Source: CAVVFX01 sp963777595 (GTDB taxonomy: Bacteria; Acidobacteriota; Terriglobia; Bryobacterales; Bryobacteraceae). Taken from it: a stretch of DNA of 64,000 nucleotides. Below are positions 20,631-28,649 of the stretch, piece after piece. The translations under genes were made by a program, and so were the position numbers. The first letter of the stretch is position 1; each line of letters begins with the position of its first letter. The stretch is from positions 1 to 64,000 of the forward strand of contig CAVZRE010000032.1 of the NCBI GenBank assembly GCA_963777595.1, written 5' to 3'. The notes under the pieces were generated by a model that had not been told where the DNA came from, did not search any database, and saw only the letters and a program-made list of their open reading frames with translations.

Positions 20631-20729
20631 CTACCGGGCAACTTTCCGGCCACGGCGGCGCATCAGTAACATTACCAGGGCTACGCCAGCTGCGATCCAG
20701 ATCGCTGCTTGAATCATTGTGTTGCTCAT
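20631..20729 (-). CDS. 32-residue single-helix membrane microprotein, copy 2
   Basis: An ATG at 20729, nine bases after a strong AAAAGGAG box, opens 32 codons ending in TAG. The product starts MSNTMIQAAIWIAAG, continues VALVMLLM and ends with a basic tail RRRGRKVAR. This is one hydrophobic helix of about 17 residues followed by a positively charged tail, so N-out/C-in topology is expected. It aligns without gaps to the microprotein at 20875-20973 (25 of 32 residues identical), which argues strongly that both are real genes. It is the last member of the minus-strand Tad locus. Function unknown; a small accessory or regulatory subunit of the pilus machine is one possibility. Confidence 0.8.
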   Translation of the reverse strand: MSNTMIQAAIWIAAGVALVMLLMRRRGRKVAR

Positions 20730-20851
20730 TTTGTTGTCTCCTTTTATTTCGCTCTAAATCGACCTACCCACAAATTACTTGCTCGTGCTCTCTCTTTCCC
20801 CAAATGGCCCATGCCGGGCTGGATTGGCGTATTTTTCCGGGAAAAGGGTTG

Positions 20852-20872
20852 GAGTGGAGTTGCGCTCCACTC
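20852..20872 (-). terminator. Hairpin after microprotein 1 (possible terminator or attenuator)
   Basis: Arms GAGTGGAG and CTCCACTC are perfect eight-base inverted repeats around TTGCG, starting three bases after the TAG of microprotein 1. On the minus strand a short pyrimidine run (CAACCCTTTTCCC) follows, a weak U-tract. It may stop part of the Tad transcript or protect its end before microprotein 2. Confidence 0.45.
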
Positions 20873-20874
20873 GA

Positions 20875-20973
20875 CTACCGCGACACCTTACGGTTCTTGC
20901 GGCGCATCATCAACATCACCAGCGCTGCGCCGGCGGCGATCCAGATAATCGCTTGAATCATCGTGCTGCTCAT
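20875..20973 (-). CDS. 32-residue single-helix membrane microprotein, copy 1
   Basis: An ATG at 20973, preceded by GAAAGGAG at a ten-base distance, opens 32 codons. The product starts MSSTMIQAIIWIAAG, continues AALVMLMM and ends RRKNRKVSR. It has the same design as the microprotein at 20631-20729: conserved MS-TMIQA start, IWIAAG-ALVML helix and RR--RKV-R tail. Differences are conservative (Ala/Ile, Arg/Lys, Leu/Met) and several codons differ silently, which indicates selection on the protein. It starts 77 bases behind tadC on the same strand, so it probably belongs to the Tad transcript. Too short for usual gene finders; I do not recognise a named family. Confidence 0.8.
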   Translation of the reverse strand: MSSTMIQAIIWIAAGAALVMLMMRRKNRKVSR

Positions 20974-21050
20974 GGTTTCGCATCTCCTTTCTCTCAAAAC
21001 TCTCTTGCTTCGAAAACCCTTTTGCGCTCAACTGCCGGGCGCGGCGAGCC

Positions 21051-21986
21051 CTACTGCCCGAATCCATTCATCATGGGGAATAGGTTCTTGAATACTTGCA
21101 GCAGGCCCGGTCCGGCTGAAACTACCAGCATGGAGGGCAGAATGAAAATGAAGATCGGGAACACCAGCTTCACACCGACTTTGGCCGCGCGCTCCTCCGC
21201 TTCCTGCCGCCGTCGAACCCGCAAATCATCGGAGTGATTGCGCAGGGACTCGGCCATGCTGGTTCCAAACCGGTCGGTTTGAACCAGAATGGCCACAAGC
21301 TTCCGTATCTCGGCCTCTCCAGTCCGATCCGCAAGATTTTTTAGCGAATCCGATCGCCGCTTTCCCGCGCGCATTTCGAAGTTGACCTGCGCCATCTCTT
21401 CGCTAAGTTCCTGGTGAGCAAACTCCAATTCGCGGGCGCAATGTTGGATGGCCTGATCGAGTCCCAAACCGGCCTCTACAGCAACCACCAGCAGATCGAG
21501 AAGATCGGGTAGGGCTAGGCGTAATTTTTTCTGGCGCTTGGTGATGCGCGAATCCAGCCGCAAGCTGGGTAGCATAAAACCACCCCCCGCGCCGAACACC
21601 ACCAGTACGACACGGAGTACTGGATTATCGGTAATCTTCTCGCGAATCAGGAAGGTGAAGATGATCCCCGCGATACACATAAGGATCCGGATTCCGAAAA
21701 ACACGGCAACCGCCGACTCTTTTCGAAAGCCGCCCATCACTAGACGTTCTTTGGTGCCCGCCGCGTCTTGTTGGGACACCGGCATCAGGTTACCGATGCT
21801 CTCCACCAGCTTGACCGTCATCTTTTGTTCCGGCTCGTCGGTCACGTTAACGACAGCTGAAGGAGCGGTCACCGGCCGTCCCAATCGTTCATAGACGCGG
21901 GCCGGGCGCAAATATCGCCGGTACCCATAGAGCGTGATCGCGATCATCAAGGCGAGAAACAGCGATATGCAAATGAGGAGAGTCAT
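21051..21986 (-). CDS. tadC: Tad pilus inner-membrane platform protein TadC
   Basis: 311 residues with membrane helices near residues 1-20, 105-125 and 130-150 and near the C-terminus (FPIFIFILPSMLVVS). The T2SSF domain sits in between (LPDLLDLLVVAVEAGLGLDQAIQ region, 160-290). TadC pairs with TadB to form the platform that couples the TadA motor to pilin assembly. It starts four bases after the tadB stop and is the last classical Tad gene here; the two microproteins follow. Intact. Confidence 0.9.
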   Translation of the reverse strand: MTLLICISLFLALMIAITLYGYRRYLRPARVYERLGRPVTAPSAVVNVTDEPEQKMTVKLVESIGNLMPVSQQDAAGTKERLVMGGFRKESAVAVFFGIRILMCIAGIIFTFLIREKITDNPVLRVVLVVFGAGGGFMLPSLRLDSRITKRQKKLRLALPDLLDLLVVAVEAGLGLDQAIQHCARELEFAHQELSEEMAQVNFEMRAGKRRSDSLKNLADRTGEAEIRKLVAILVQTDRFGTSMAESLRNHSDDLRVRRRQEAEERAAKVGVKLVFPIFIFILPSMLVVSAGPGLLQVFKNLFPMMNGFGQ

Positions 21987-21990
21987 AGAT

Positions 21991-22965
21991 CTATACCTGG
22001 ATATTGATGATCTTCCGGATGATCATATTGCCAATAATCTGTCCCACAATCGCGCCGCCGATCAGCCATTTTCCGTCGGGGTCCGCCGCCATACCATCGA
22101 GGTACCCCGGCGCTACGAATAACAGGGCAATCACGGTTACCACTGGCAGTCCGCCCAGGATCATGGCAGTCATGCGTCCGTGGGCGCTGGCGGCCTTTAC
22201 CTGGCCGCGCAACCGAAAGCGTTCGCGAATGACGTAGGAAAGCCGCGTCAGAATGTCGGAGAGATTCCCCCCGGTCTGTTTCTGCAGCATGACCGCCGAG
22301 GCAAAAAATCGTAAGTCCAGCAGCGGAATTCTATCGCACATACTGCGCATGGCGCTCTCGAGTGGCGCGCCAAGATTATGCTCATTGAAAAGCGTTCGGA
22401 ACTCGCGCCCCATCGGATCAGGAAGTTCCTCGCCCACCATCTGAAGGCTGATGGCAAAAGCGTGGCCGGCTCGCATCGAACGCGAAAGAAAATCCAGCGC
22501 TTCAGGCAACTGCTCTTCCAATGCGCCAAGGCGCCGGCGCCGCGCCTGGAAAACGTACAGGAAAGGAACGAGTGAAAGAATCACGCCGCAGCCGATTGGA
22601 CCCATATAACTCGTCGGTAACATCTTGAGTCGAGTGCCAAGCAAGGCTCCGACCGTTAAGCCGATCAGCGAGAACAACGCAAACCCTTCTACCGACCACG
22701 TGAGGTCGGCCTGCTTGATGTATTCCTGAAGATTTTTGACCAGGTCCAGCCCGCGGAAAACCTTGTCAAAAAAGTTGTCGCTCGACTCCTTGATTTCCTT
22801 CAGAAGCTGCGCCTTCTGCTGCGGAGCCTCGCCGGCGGCCGTCTTCAGCATGGTCGTCACATCCTTCTTACGCCGGGACTCGAGGAACTTGAGCCCCACG
22901 CTTACAGACAGCAACACCACGGCGAAAAGGATAACGAACGTGACGAGGATCGTGGTCAACAGCAT
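21991..22965 (-). CDS. tadB: Tad pilus inner-membrane platform protein TadB
   Basis: 324 residues. An N-terminal helix (TTILVTFVILFAVVLLSVS) is followed by a cytoplasmic stretch, two helices near 100-145, the T2SSF domain with LPEALDFLSRSMRAGHAF (about 165-180) and EHNLGAPLESAMRSMCDRIP, and C-terminal helices around GGLPVVTVIALLFVAPGYL. This is the standard TadB layout. It is separated from tadA by a single base, consistent with translational coupling. Intact. Confidence 0.9.
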   Translation of the reverse strand: MLLTTILVTFVILFAVVLLSVSVGLKFLESRRKKDVTTMLKTAAGEAPQQKAQLLKEIKESSDNFFDKVFRGLDLVKNLQEYIKQADLTWSVEGFALFSLIGLTVGALLGTRLKMLPTSYMGPIGCGVILSLVPFLYVFQARRRRLGALEEQLPEALDFLSRSMRAGHAFAISLQMVGEELPDPMGREFRTLFNEHNLGAPLESAMRSMCDRIPLLDLRFFASAVMLQKQTGGNLSDILTRLSYVIRERFRLRGQVKAASAHGRMTAMILGGLPVVTVIALLFVAPGYLDGMAADPDGKWLIGGAIVGQIIGNMIIRKIINIQV

Positions 22966-22966
22966 G

Positions 22967-24317
22967 CTACAAATTGACCTCGACTACCTGCTGGAAGATC
23001 TCCGGCGATAAGGTGATCCCGCACGCCAGAAGACGATCGTAGAAGCGCGGCCGGATACCTGTGGCGCGAAATCGCCCCATTACTTTTCCGGACTCGGTAA
23101 TGCCCATCTTGTCGAAGACAAAGATGTCCTGCATAGTGATGACGTCCCCTTCCATACCCGTCAACTCCGTCACATAGGTCAGACGCCGAGATCCGTCGCT
23201 GAAGCGAGCTACTTGGACGAACAGATCGACTGCCGACGAAATCTGCTGCCGGATGGCGCGAACACCCATATTTGCGCTCGCCATGCCGACCATCACCTCG
23301 AGACGGTTCACGGCTTCGCGAGGGTTGTTAGCGTGAATTGTGGTCAGCGAACCGTCGTGACCTGTATTCATGGCCTGTAACATGTCCAGGGCCTCTTCGC
23401 TACGAACCTCGCCAACGATGATGCGATCGGGACGCATACGAAGGGCATTGACTACCAAGATCTCGAATCTTAATCGCGCCCGAGCCTTCCACGTTCGCGG
23501 GACGTGTTTCCATGCGCGCTACGTGCACCTGGCGCAGTTTCAGTTCCGCCGCGTCTTCGATAGTGACGATGCGCTCGTCTTCTGGAATGTAACTCGAAAG
23601 GACGTTGAGAAGGGTGGTCTTACCGGCGCCGGTTCCTCCGACGATCAGAATATTGAGTCGCGCCTTTACAGCTCCCCGCAGCAATTCGAGCATGCCGCTG
23701 GTCATCGCTCCCTTGCGGACCAGGTCGTCGCCGTTGATCGTGTGCGAGCCGAACCGGCGAATGCTGAGCAGCGGTCCGTCCACCGCGACTGGCGGAATGG
23801 CTGCGTTGACGCGCGATCCATCGGGCAGACGCGCGTCGACTAGCGGAGACGATTCATCCACACGGCGTCCTACGCGTGACACAATCTTTTCGATGATGCG
23901 CAGAAGGTGGTTGTTATCTTTGAATTCAACTGGGGTACGGTAGAGCTTACCGCCGCGTTCGACATACACCAGCTTCGGCGTGGTGACTAGAATATCGGAG
24001 ATGCTCGGATCCTGTAACAGCGGTTCCAGTGGCCCGAGGCCGAAAACCTCGTCGAGCACCTCTTCGATCAGACGCTCTTTTTCCACCAGGTTGAGAGGTG
24101 GATTTTCCTCCTCTACCAACCGGGCAACCGCCGAGCGAATTTCGACTCGTGCGCGGTCGCCGACGATTGAAGAGAGAGCTTCCAGGTTAATCCGGTCCAG
24201 CAACCGCCTGTGCAGCGTGAACTTGATTTCCTGAAATTCGACGGCCCCGGCTCCGATGTTTGCTCCGGGCGGAGGCGGCGGCGGTAATGGTGGTGGTTCT
24301 GAGTTGGTTCTAAGCAT
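22967..24317 (-). CDS. tadA: Tad pilus secretion ATPase TadA/CpaF, one frameshift
   Basis: A proline-rich start is followed by the CpaF N-terminal domain (LLDRINLEALSS, EEVLDEVFGLGPLEPLLQD), SRVNAAIPPVAVDGPLLSIR, and Walker A GGTGAGKTTLLN (residues 227-238). After the break come the Asp box, MRPDRIIVGEVRSEEALDML (Walker B region) and HDGSLTTIHANNP (His box). The enzyme is the hexameric motor for Flp pilus assembly. At about 23460 the minus strand reads GATCTTGG where GATCTGG would join both frames (IRDL-VVNALRM). The full span is 1351 nt, exactly one base over 450 codons. A motor broken here would kill the pilus, so a sequencing error is likely. Confidence 0.85.
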
Positions 24318-24320
24318 GGA

Positions 24321-25469
24321 TTAACCAAAAAGACGGAACTTACGTTTTTCTTCCTGAATTCCGGCGAGTTTCATACTGAAGGAGTGTAACTGCCGGGCCA
24401 GCTTGCCCTCGGAGAGCAAGCGCCCTTCGGCATACGCGTCATATAAATCCTGATATTCATCCGTCATGACCGCGAACACAGGAATTCCGAACATCTTTTC
24501 GATTTCTTCCGGTGTAACTTCCAGCCGTTGTGGCACACGGTTCAAAATCAAACGCAGACGGTTGCGCGCATAACCTGTATTCATGAGCGTCTGGACAATC
24601 TGCTTGGCCTGGTGCAGCGCCGGAACATCCAGCGTAGTTACCAGGCAGGTTTCATCGATCTCATCGAGAACGCTCATACCTAAGAAACTCAGATTTCGGC
24701 CGAGATCGACGATCGACCAGTCATAGTTTTGCCGGACGAACCGCAAAACCTGCTGGAGCTGTTCGGGACGCGGCTGCTGACGCAAGCACACCGGGCTTGG
24801 CGCCGTAATAATTTCGAGACGAGGAGTTCCATTGGATACGATCGCCTTCCAGAAACTCATATCCAGGCGATGCAGGTTATTGAAAGCGTCCTGCACCGAA
24901 TAGGTCGACTTGGTTTTCATCAGGAAGTGCACCATTCCCGAATCGAAGTCCATGTCCGCCAGCAAAATGTCGAACTTATTCAGCTTCTGAATCTCAATCG
25001 CCGTGTGGCACGCAATAGTCGTCGCGCCGCATCCGCCCTTAGCCGAAAGAAATCCGATCACCCGGCCCTTGCGCGAGCCTTCACGGAAATGGTCGCGCTC
25101 CTCCGACCGCCGCTCCAGCGCGCGCCGGAGATTGCCGTGTAAAGGGGGAAAAAGGTATTCGTGAAAACCCGCCCGTAGGGCTGCGAGAATTGACTCCGGA
25201 TCGGCGCTGTCGTTCAGCGCAATGAGCATCGGGTTGACATTCGCCGCTTTGATCTTCGCCACGGTCTCGGGCAGGTGGTCGATCAACGCGGACACATCGA
25301 GTACGAGCACGTCCGGACGCGTACGCTGCAGCTTGTCCGACAACTCGACCCAGTCCCCAATTCCGGGCTGCTCGAACTGTATCCTGACAGGCAGTTCATG
25401 CAGACACGCCTGAACCTCGTCCAGTAACTCCTTCTTTTCGATAATCAGACCAATCGTAAGTGGATACAC
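24321..25469 (-). CDS. cpaE: Tad pilus localisation ATPase TadZ/CpaE
   Basis: 382 residues. The first 125 form a receiver-like domain with a central aspartate in VLVLDVS (D58). The rest is a MinD/ParA-type ATPase with the deviant Walker A SAKGGCGATT (142-151), LLADMDFDSGMVHF (Walker A' / switch I) and WSIVDLGRNLSFLG (Walker B). TadZ/CpaE proteins place the Tad machine at its site in the cell. It sits between the secretin and tadA genes with gaps of 18 and 3 bases. Intact. Confidence 0.88.
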   Translation of the reverse strand: MYPLTIGLIIEKKELLDEVQACLHELPVRIQFEQPGIGDWVELSDKLQRTRPDVLVLDVSALIDHLPETVAKIKAANVNPMLIALNDSADPESILAALRAGFHEYLFPPLHGNLRRALERRSEERDHFREGSRKGRVIGFLSAKGGCGATTIACHTAIEIQKLNKFDILLADMDFDSGMVHFLMKTKSTYSVQDAFNNLHRLDMSFWKAIVSNGTPRLEIITAPSPVCLRQQPRPEQLQQVLRFVRQNYDWSIVDLGRNLSFLGMSVLDEIDETCLVTTLDVPALHQAKQIVQTLMNTGYARNRLRLILNRVPQRLEVTPEEIEKMFGIPVFAVMTDEYQDLYDAYAEGRLLSEGKLARQLHSFSMKLAGIQEEKRKFRLFG

Positions 25470-25487
25470 GGTTCGCTCGTCTGCCTT

Positions 25488-27149
25488 TTACTTGCCGGCT
25501 GTACCGGAACTCGCTGAGCCTTCAGGTGCTGAAGCGGGAGCACTTACCGGCCCGTTTCCAGACTGTGCCGGCTGAGTCATATCGGCGGGAGCCGGGTTAA
25601 TCGGCACGCCAAGCAACTGCAACTGGGGCTGCGTGGTTGCCCGGTTCTTGTCTCGATTCTTTTCATCGACCAGCGTTTCGAATGCCACCGTCGGCGAGGG
25701 CGGATTCACAGGCACCGGACCAGTCTTATCCATACCCGGAGTGCGCGGCACGGTATCACCGCCCTCGTGCAGAAATGGGGATGGGAAACCGATAGTGGGC
25801 GCGGGTTGATCCGCGGTGATCGGCCTGACGATCTCGGCCGTCACCAACACTAGCAGCTCGGTCTTGTTTTTCTGAATCGATCTCGATTGGAATAATTTGC
25901 CGAACAAGGGAATTGAACCCAGTCCAGGCACCTTGGCCAAGGTCTCTGTGACCTGATTATCGAGCAATCCTCCGATAACGAAACTTTGACCGCTTTCCAT
26001 CTCAATCTCGGTCTGGACTTTTCGTGTAGACAAAGCCGGAACATTGAAGCCCTGGTAGGTGAGGCCATCGGCGTAATCGAGACTGCTGACTTCCGGCGCG
26101 ACTTCCAGTCGGATCGTGCCGCGTGAAGTTATGTGCGGAACGAAATCGAGGCTGACGCCAAATGTCTGAAAGGCAATCGACACGGTGGCCGCTCCGCCCG
26201 TGCCGGCGCTCACCGTCGGATAAGGAAATTGGCCGCCGGAGAGAAATTTTGCCGCCTTGCCATCAATCGCGAGCAGGTTCGGCTCAGCCAGAATCTGGAG
26301 GATATTCTTGGTCTGCAGCATGTTAATAAGCGCTCCCAGATCGATGCTCTTGTTGTAGAGGAAGAGATTCAGCGCGCTGCTCAAACTGAACGAAGTCTGC
26401 GACGCAGCCTGTCCGTTGGCGCCGGTAGTTGAGGCAGCCGTCGGCGTAAACTGGCTGGTCGAGACCGTAGCGCTGGTCGCCGACGTGCCGTTGCGGAAAA
26501 AGTTAATGCCGTAATTACCCGAGAATTCGCGGTCGACATCGCAGAATCGCACCTTCAGAAGTACTTGGGTCTGCGGCGGCGGAGTTATGACATGGAGCAG
26601 ATTAACAGGTTTTCCAAGCGTCATTGCGATCGTCATAGCCCGTTCCGCGCTCGTCAGGTCCTTGACAGTGCCGCGCAGAAACGGAGTGTTGTTTTCGAAT
26701 ATCAGATCGACATCCTGGCCGGACAGTTCGTCTTTTAGCTGATGCCTTACGGCGTCCACCTTATTGGGATTGGGAGCAACCAGCACGTCGAACATCACCC
26801 GCCCTCCACCTTGTGCCCACAAAATCAGGCTGGTTTCGCCCTCTTTCTTACCGTTAATCAAGAGTTCCTTTGGCGACACGGCGACGAATTCGATAATGTC
26901 CGGTAGAGCAACTGACGCTCTCTGGATATTCATGGGACTCTCCACGATCTCCGACATTCCGACGGTCATCTTTAGATGCCGAACGATCATCTCGGCCGCC
27001 TGTGGTTCACTCGCGGCGGGTGGCTGCGGAACCGGAGCTGGCTGGGCGTTCTGGGCGTGCGCCATTGCCGGAAGACACAGTGCCGCCAGGCATACCGCCA
27101 GAGCGCAGAGTGTAGCCAGAAAAATTCGCTGTACGGTTTTCGAGTTCAT
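25488..27149 (-). CDS. cpaC: Tad pilus outer-membrane secretin CpaC/RcpA
   Basis: From the ATG at 27149 the protein is 553 residues with a signal peptide (MNSKTVQRIFLATLCALA, cleavage near AHA-QNA). The pilus N-terminal domain follows (RHLKMTVGMSEIVES, IEFVAVSPKELLINGKKEG), then a short BON-like part and the secretin core (IRLEVAPEVSSLDYADGL, VQTEIEMESGQSFVIGGLL, VPGLGSIPLFGKLF, KTELLVLVTAEIV). The C-terminus is Pro-rich. It forms the outer-membrane channel for the Flp fibre. The long upstream reading frame overlaps cpaB and lacks a signal, so the internal ATG right after the cpaB stop is preferred. Confidence 0.88.
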   Translation of the reverse strand: MNSKTVQRIFLATLCALAVCLAALCLPAMAHAQNAQPAPVPQPPAASEPQAAEMIVRHLKMTVGMSEIVESPMNIQRASVALPDIIEFVAVSPKELLINGKKEGETSLILWAQGGGRVMFDVLVAPNPNKVDAVRHQLKDELSGQDVDLIFENNTPFLRGTVKDLTSAERAMTIAMTLGKPVNLLHVITPPPQTQVLLKVRFCDVDREFSGNYGINFFRNGTSATSATVSTSQFTPTAASTTGANGQAASQTSFSLSSALNLFLYNKSIDLGALINMLQTKNILQILAEPNLLAIDGKAAKFLSGGQFPYPTVSAGTGGAATVSIAFQTFGVSLDFVPHITSRGTIRLEVAPEVSSLDYADGLTYQGFNVPALSTRKVQTEIEMESGQSFVIGGLLDNQVTETLAKVPGLGSIPLFGKLFQSRSIQKNKTELLVLVTAEIVRPITADQPAPTIGFPSPFLHEGGDTVPRTPGMDKTGPVPVNPPSPTVAFETLVDEKNRDKNRATTQPQLQLLGVPINPAPADMTQPAQSGNGPVSAPASAPEGSASSGTAGK

Positions 27150-27153
27150 TGGA

Positions 27154-28030
27154 TTATTTTTCAAATACCGTCTCAGTTCGTTTTGTGCCATTGATAATTT
27201 CCAGTACAAAGGGACCATCCGGTTTCGGAGCGCCCGGCGCACCGGCCGCCGGAGGCAGCGGGTCAGCCTTCGGACGTGCGCGCCTCGCCACCGTTTTAGA
27301 TCTCGGCATGGCCCCGCTATAAAGTTCCTGCAACCAGGCTCCTTTTGTGACCGCAGTCTCGTGGTCAATGGGATTCCGGAGCACCAGTTGCACTCGCGTG
27401 TCATTGGTGGCGAGGTTCAGAATCTCTGCCTGGTCCGGAGTCACCAGGACGTTGACTAAATTCACTACTACGGGCTTACCTTCCGCATCCTTCTGAATAT
27501 TTTGCCCCGCGGAGAAAATTTCGATATTTTGAAGCAGCGTCTTTGCCACTGCTCCCGCGGTGGGGTTAGGGTTATTGGGAGGCGTTCCGGAAATCAAGTA
27601 CGTCTACATGCATGCCTGGAATCACGAAGCCGGCGAGGCCGTTAACGTCGTTGACGCGTAATGCGACGGCTCGCATACCAGGTTTGATGTTGGCCGCCAG
27701 ACCCGCTCCCGCGCCTTTCGGCGCCAGGCGGCTTTCTATAATCGGTTCGCCATCATAGATCGCGATGATCACACCCCGGCCGACAGCATCTTCTTTTTTC
27801 ACAATTGCGCCGGCTGGCAGAGCCCCCGGCCATTCGGTCATCTTGAAATCCGCATCCTTGATGAGCGATCCGATTTCCAGATTGCGCGCCGCTACGAGCA
27901 CCTGCGCTGATGGAGCCTTGGCATTGGCATTGACGGTAACCCGGCTGGAAATCAGCTGGTACAAGGCGACGCTTGCTCCTGCCGAAACCAGGAACGCGAA
28001 GATTAGGACGGATAGCAAACGTTTATTCAT
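27154..28030 (-). CDS. cpaB: Flp pilus assembly protein CpaB/RcpC, one frameshift
   Basis: The N-terminal helix LLSVLIFAFLVSAGASVAL is followed by the SAF domain (VLVAARNLEIGSLIKDADF, GEPIIESRLAPKGAG, MRAVALRVNDVNGLAGFV) and, after the break, VVNLVNVLVTPDQAEILNLA (RcpC domain). At about 27597 the minus strand reads GTACTTGATTTCC where GTACTGATTTCC would join GMHVDVL to ISGTPPNN. Span 877 nt is one base over 292 codons. CpaB is a periplasmic partner of the secretin. It begins 69 bases after the second flp gene. Confidence 0.82.
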
Positions 28031-28098
28031 GTATATATACCAGTTACAAAAAATAGGGCATGCCGGAACATGCCCTTAAAAAGGGATCCAAATTGTTA

Positions 28099-28281
28099 CT
28101 AACTGGCTGCGCCGTTAGCGCATAGAGTGCCGCTGGCCGAGCCCCAAATTGCGCTTACGGAACTGCCGGAACCGATGAACAGAGCTGCGGATGCAAGCGC
28201 GACGAAAGCCAGTAGCAGGGTGTATTCGATAAGATCCTGTCCCTGCTCGTCACGCAGTAAGTTGATCATTAAGTTCTTCAT
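28099..28281 (-). CDS. flp: Flp-type IVb pilin, copy 2
   Basis: 60 residues: a short leader MKNLMINLLRDEQG, then the processing site G/QDLIEY with glutamate at +5 and tyrosine at +6, the helix TLLLAFVALASAALF and a small C-terminus (SGSSVSAIWGSASG). This is the class IVb pilin signature, so it is the major or minor subunit of the Tad pilus after cleavage by a TadV-type peptidase (not in this window). Its leader and helix are nearly the same as in the flp copy upstream. It has an AGGGAGGAG box before its start. Confidence 0.9.
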   Translation of the reverse strand: MKNLMINLLRDEQGQDLIEYTLLLAFVALASAALFIGSGSSVSAIWGSASGTLCANGAAS

Positions 28282-28310
28282 TAGGTGACTCCTCCCTTAG
28301 CTATTCAGAT

Positions 28311-28554
28311 TTACTTCCGGCGGAGCAGGGCAGGATCTAACCATCCGCCTGCGTCCGCCCCGTTCCAATTGACTAGCTGGAGTGCCGCGTTCGACAGGTT
28401 GGTGCTGGCGGCGCTCCAGATCTTGGTGACGCTGCTGCCGGCCTGAGGTGAAGAGAGCGGCGGAAGCCAGGGCGACGAAAGCAAGCAGGAGGGTGTATTC
28501 GATGAGATCCTGGCCCTGCTCGTCGTTAACGAAAGTTGCGAAAAAGTTTTTCAT
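28311..28554 (-). CDS. flp: Flp-type IVb pilin, copy 1, one frameshift
   Basis: Starts MKNFFATFVNDEQG, then G/QDLIEYTLLLAFVALASAAL as in copy 2. After LFTS the frame reads GRQQRHQ. Removing one G near 28443 (CTCAGGCC to CTCAGCC) gives AGSSVTKIWSAASTNLSNA, the expected Flp C-terminus, ending at a TAA at 28311. The repaired protein has 80 residues, somewhat longer than copy 2. AAGGAG precedes the start. First gene of the Flp-Tad run, 95 bases behind the membrane protein gene. Confidence 0.8.
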
Positions 28555-28649
28555 TGTCGGTTATGCTCCTTGTGTGTTTTGTTACGGTCGATTAAGCAGC
28601 GGAAGCCTTGGCGGGCCTGATCTCCGCTACGAAGTTGTTTCTTGGACGT

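Noticed and set aside
28020..28040. TGTATATATAC stretch before cpaB as a promoter
   Set aside because: It overlaps the cpaB start region inside an operon and lacks a -35 element; AT-rich spacer is the simpler reading.
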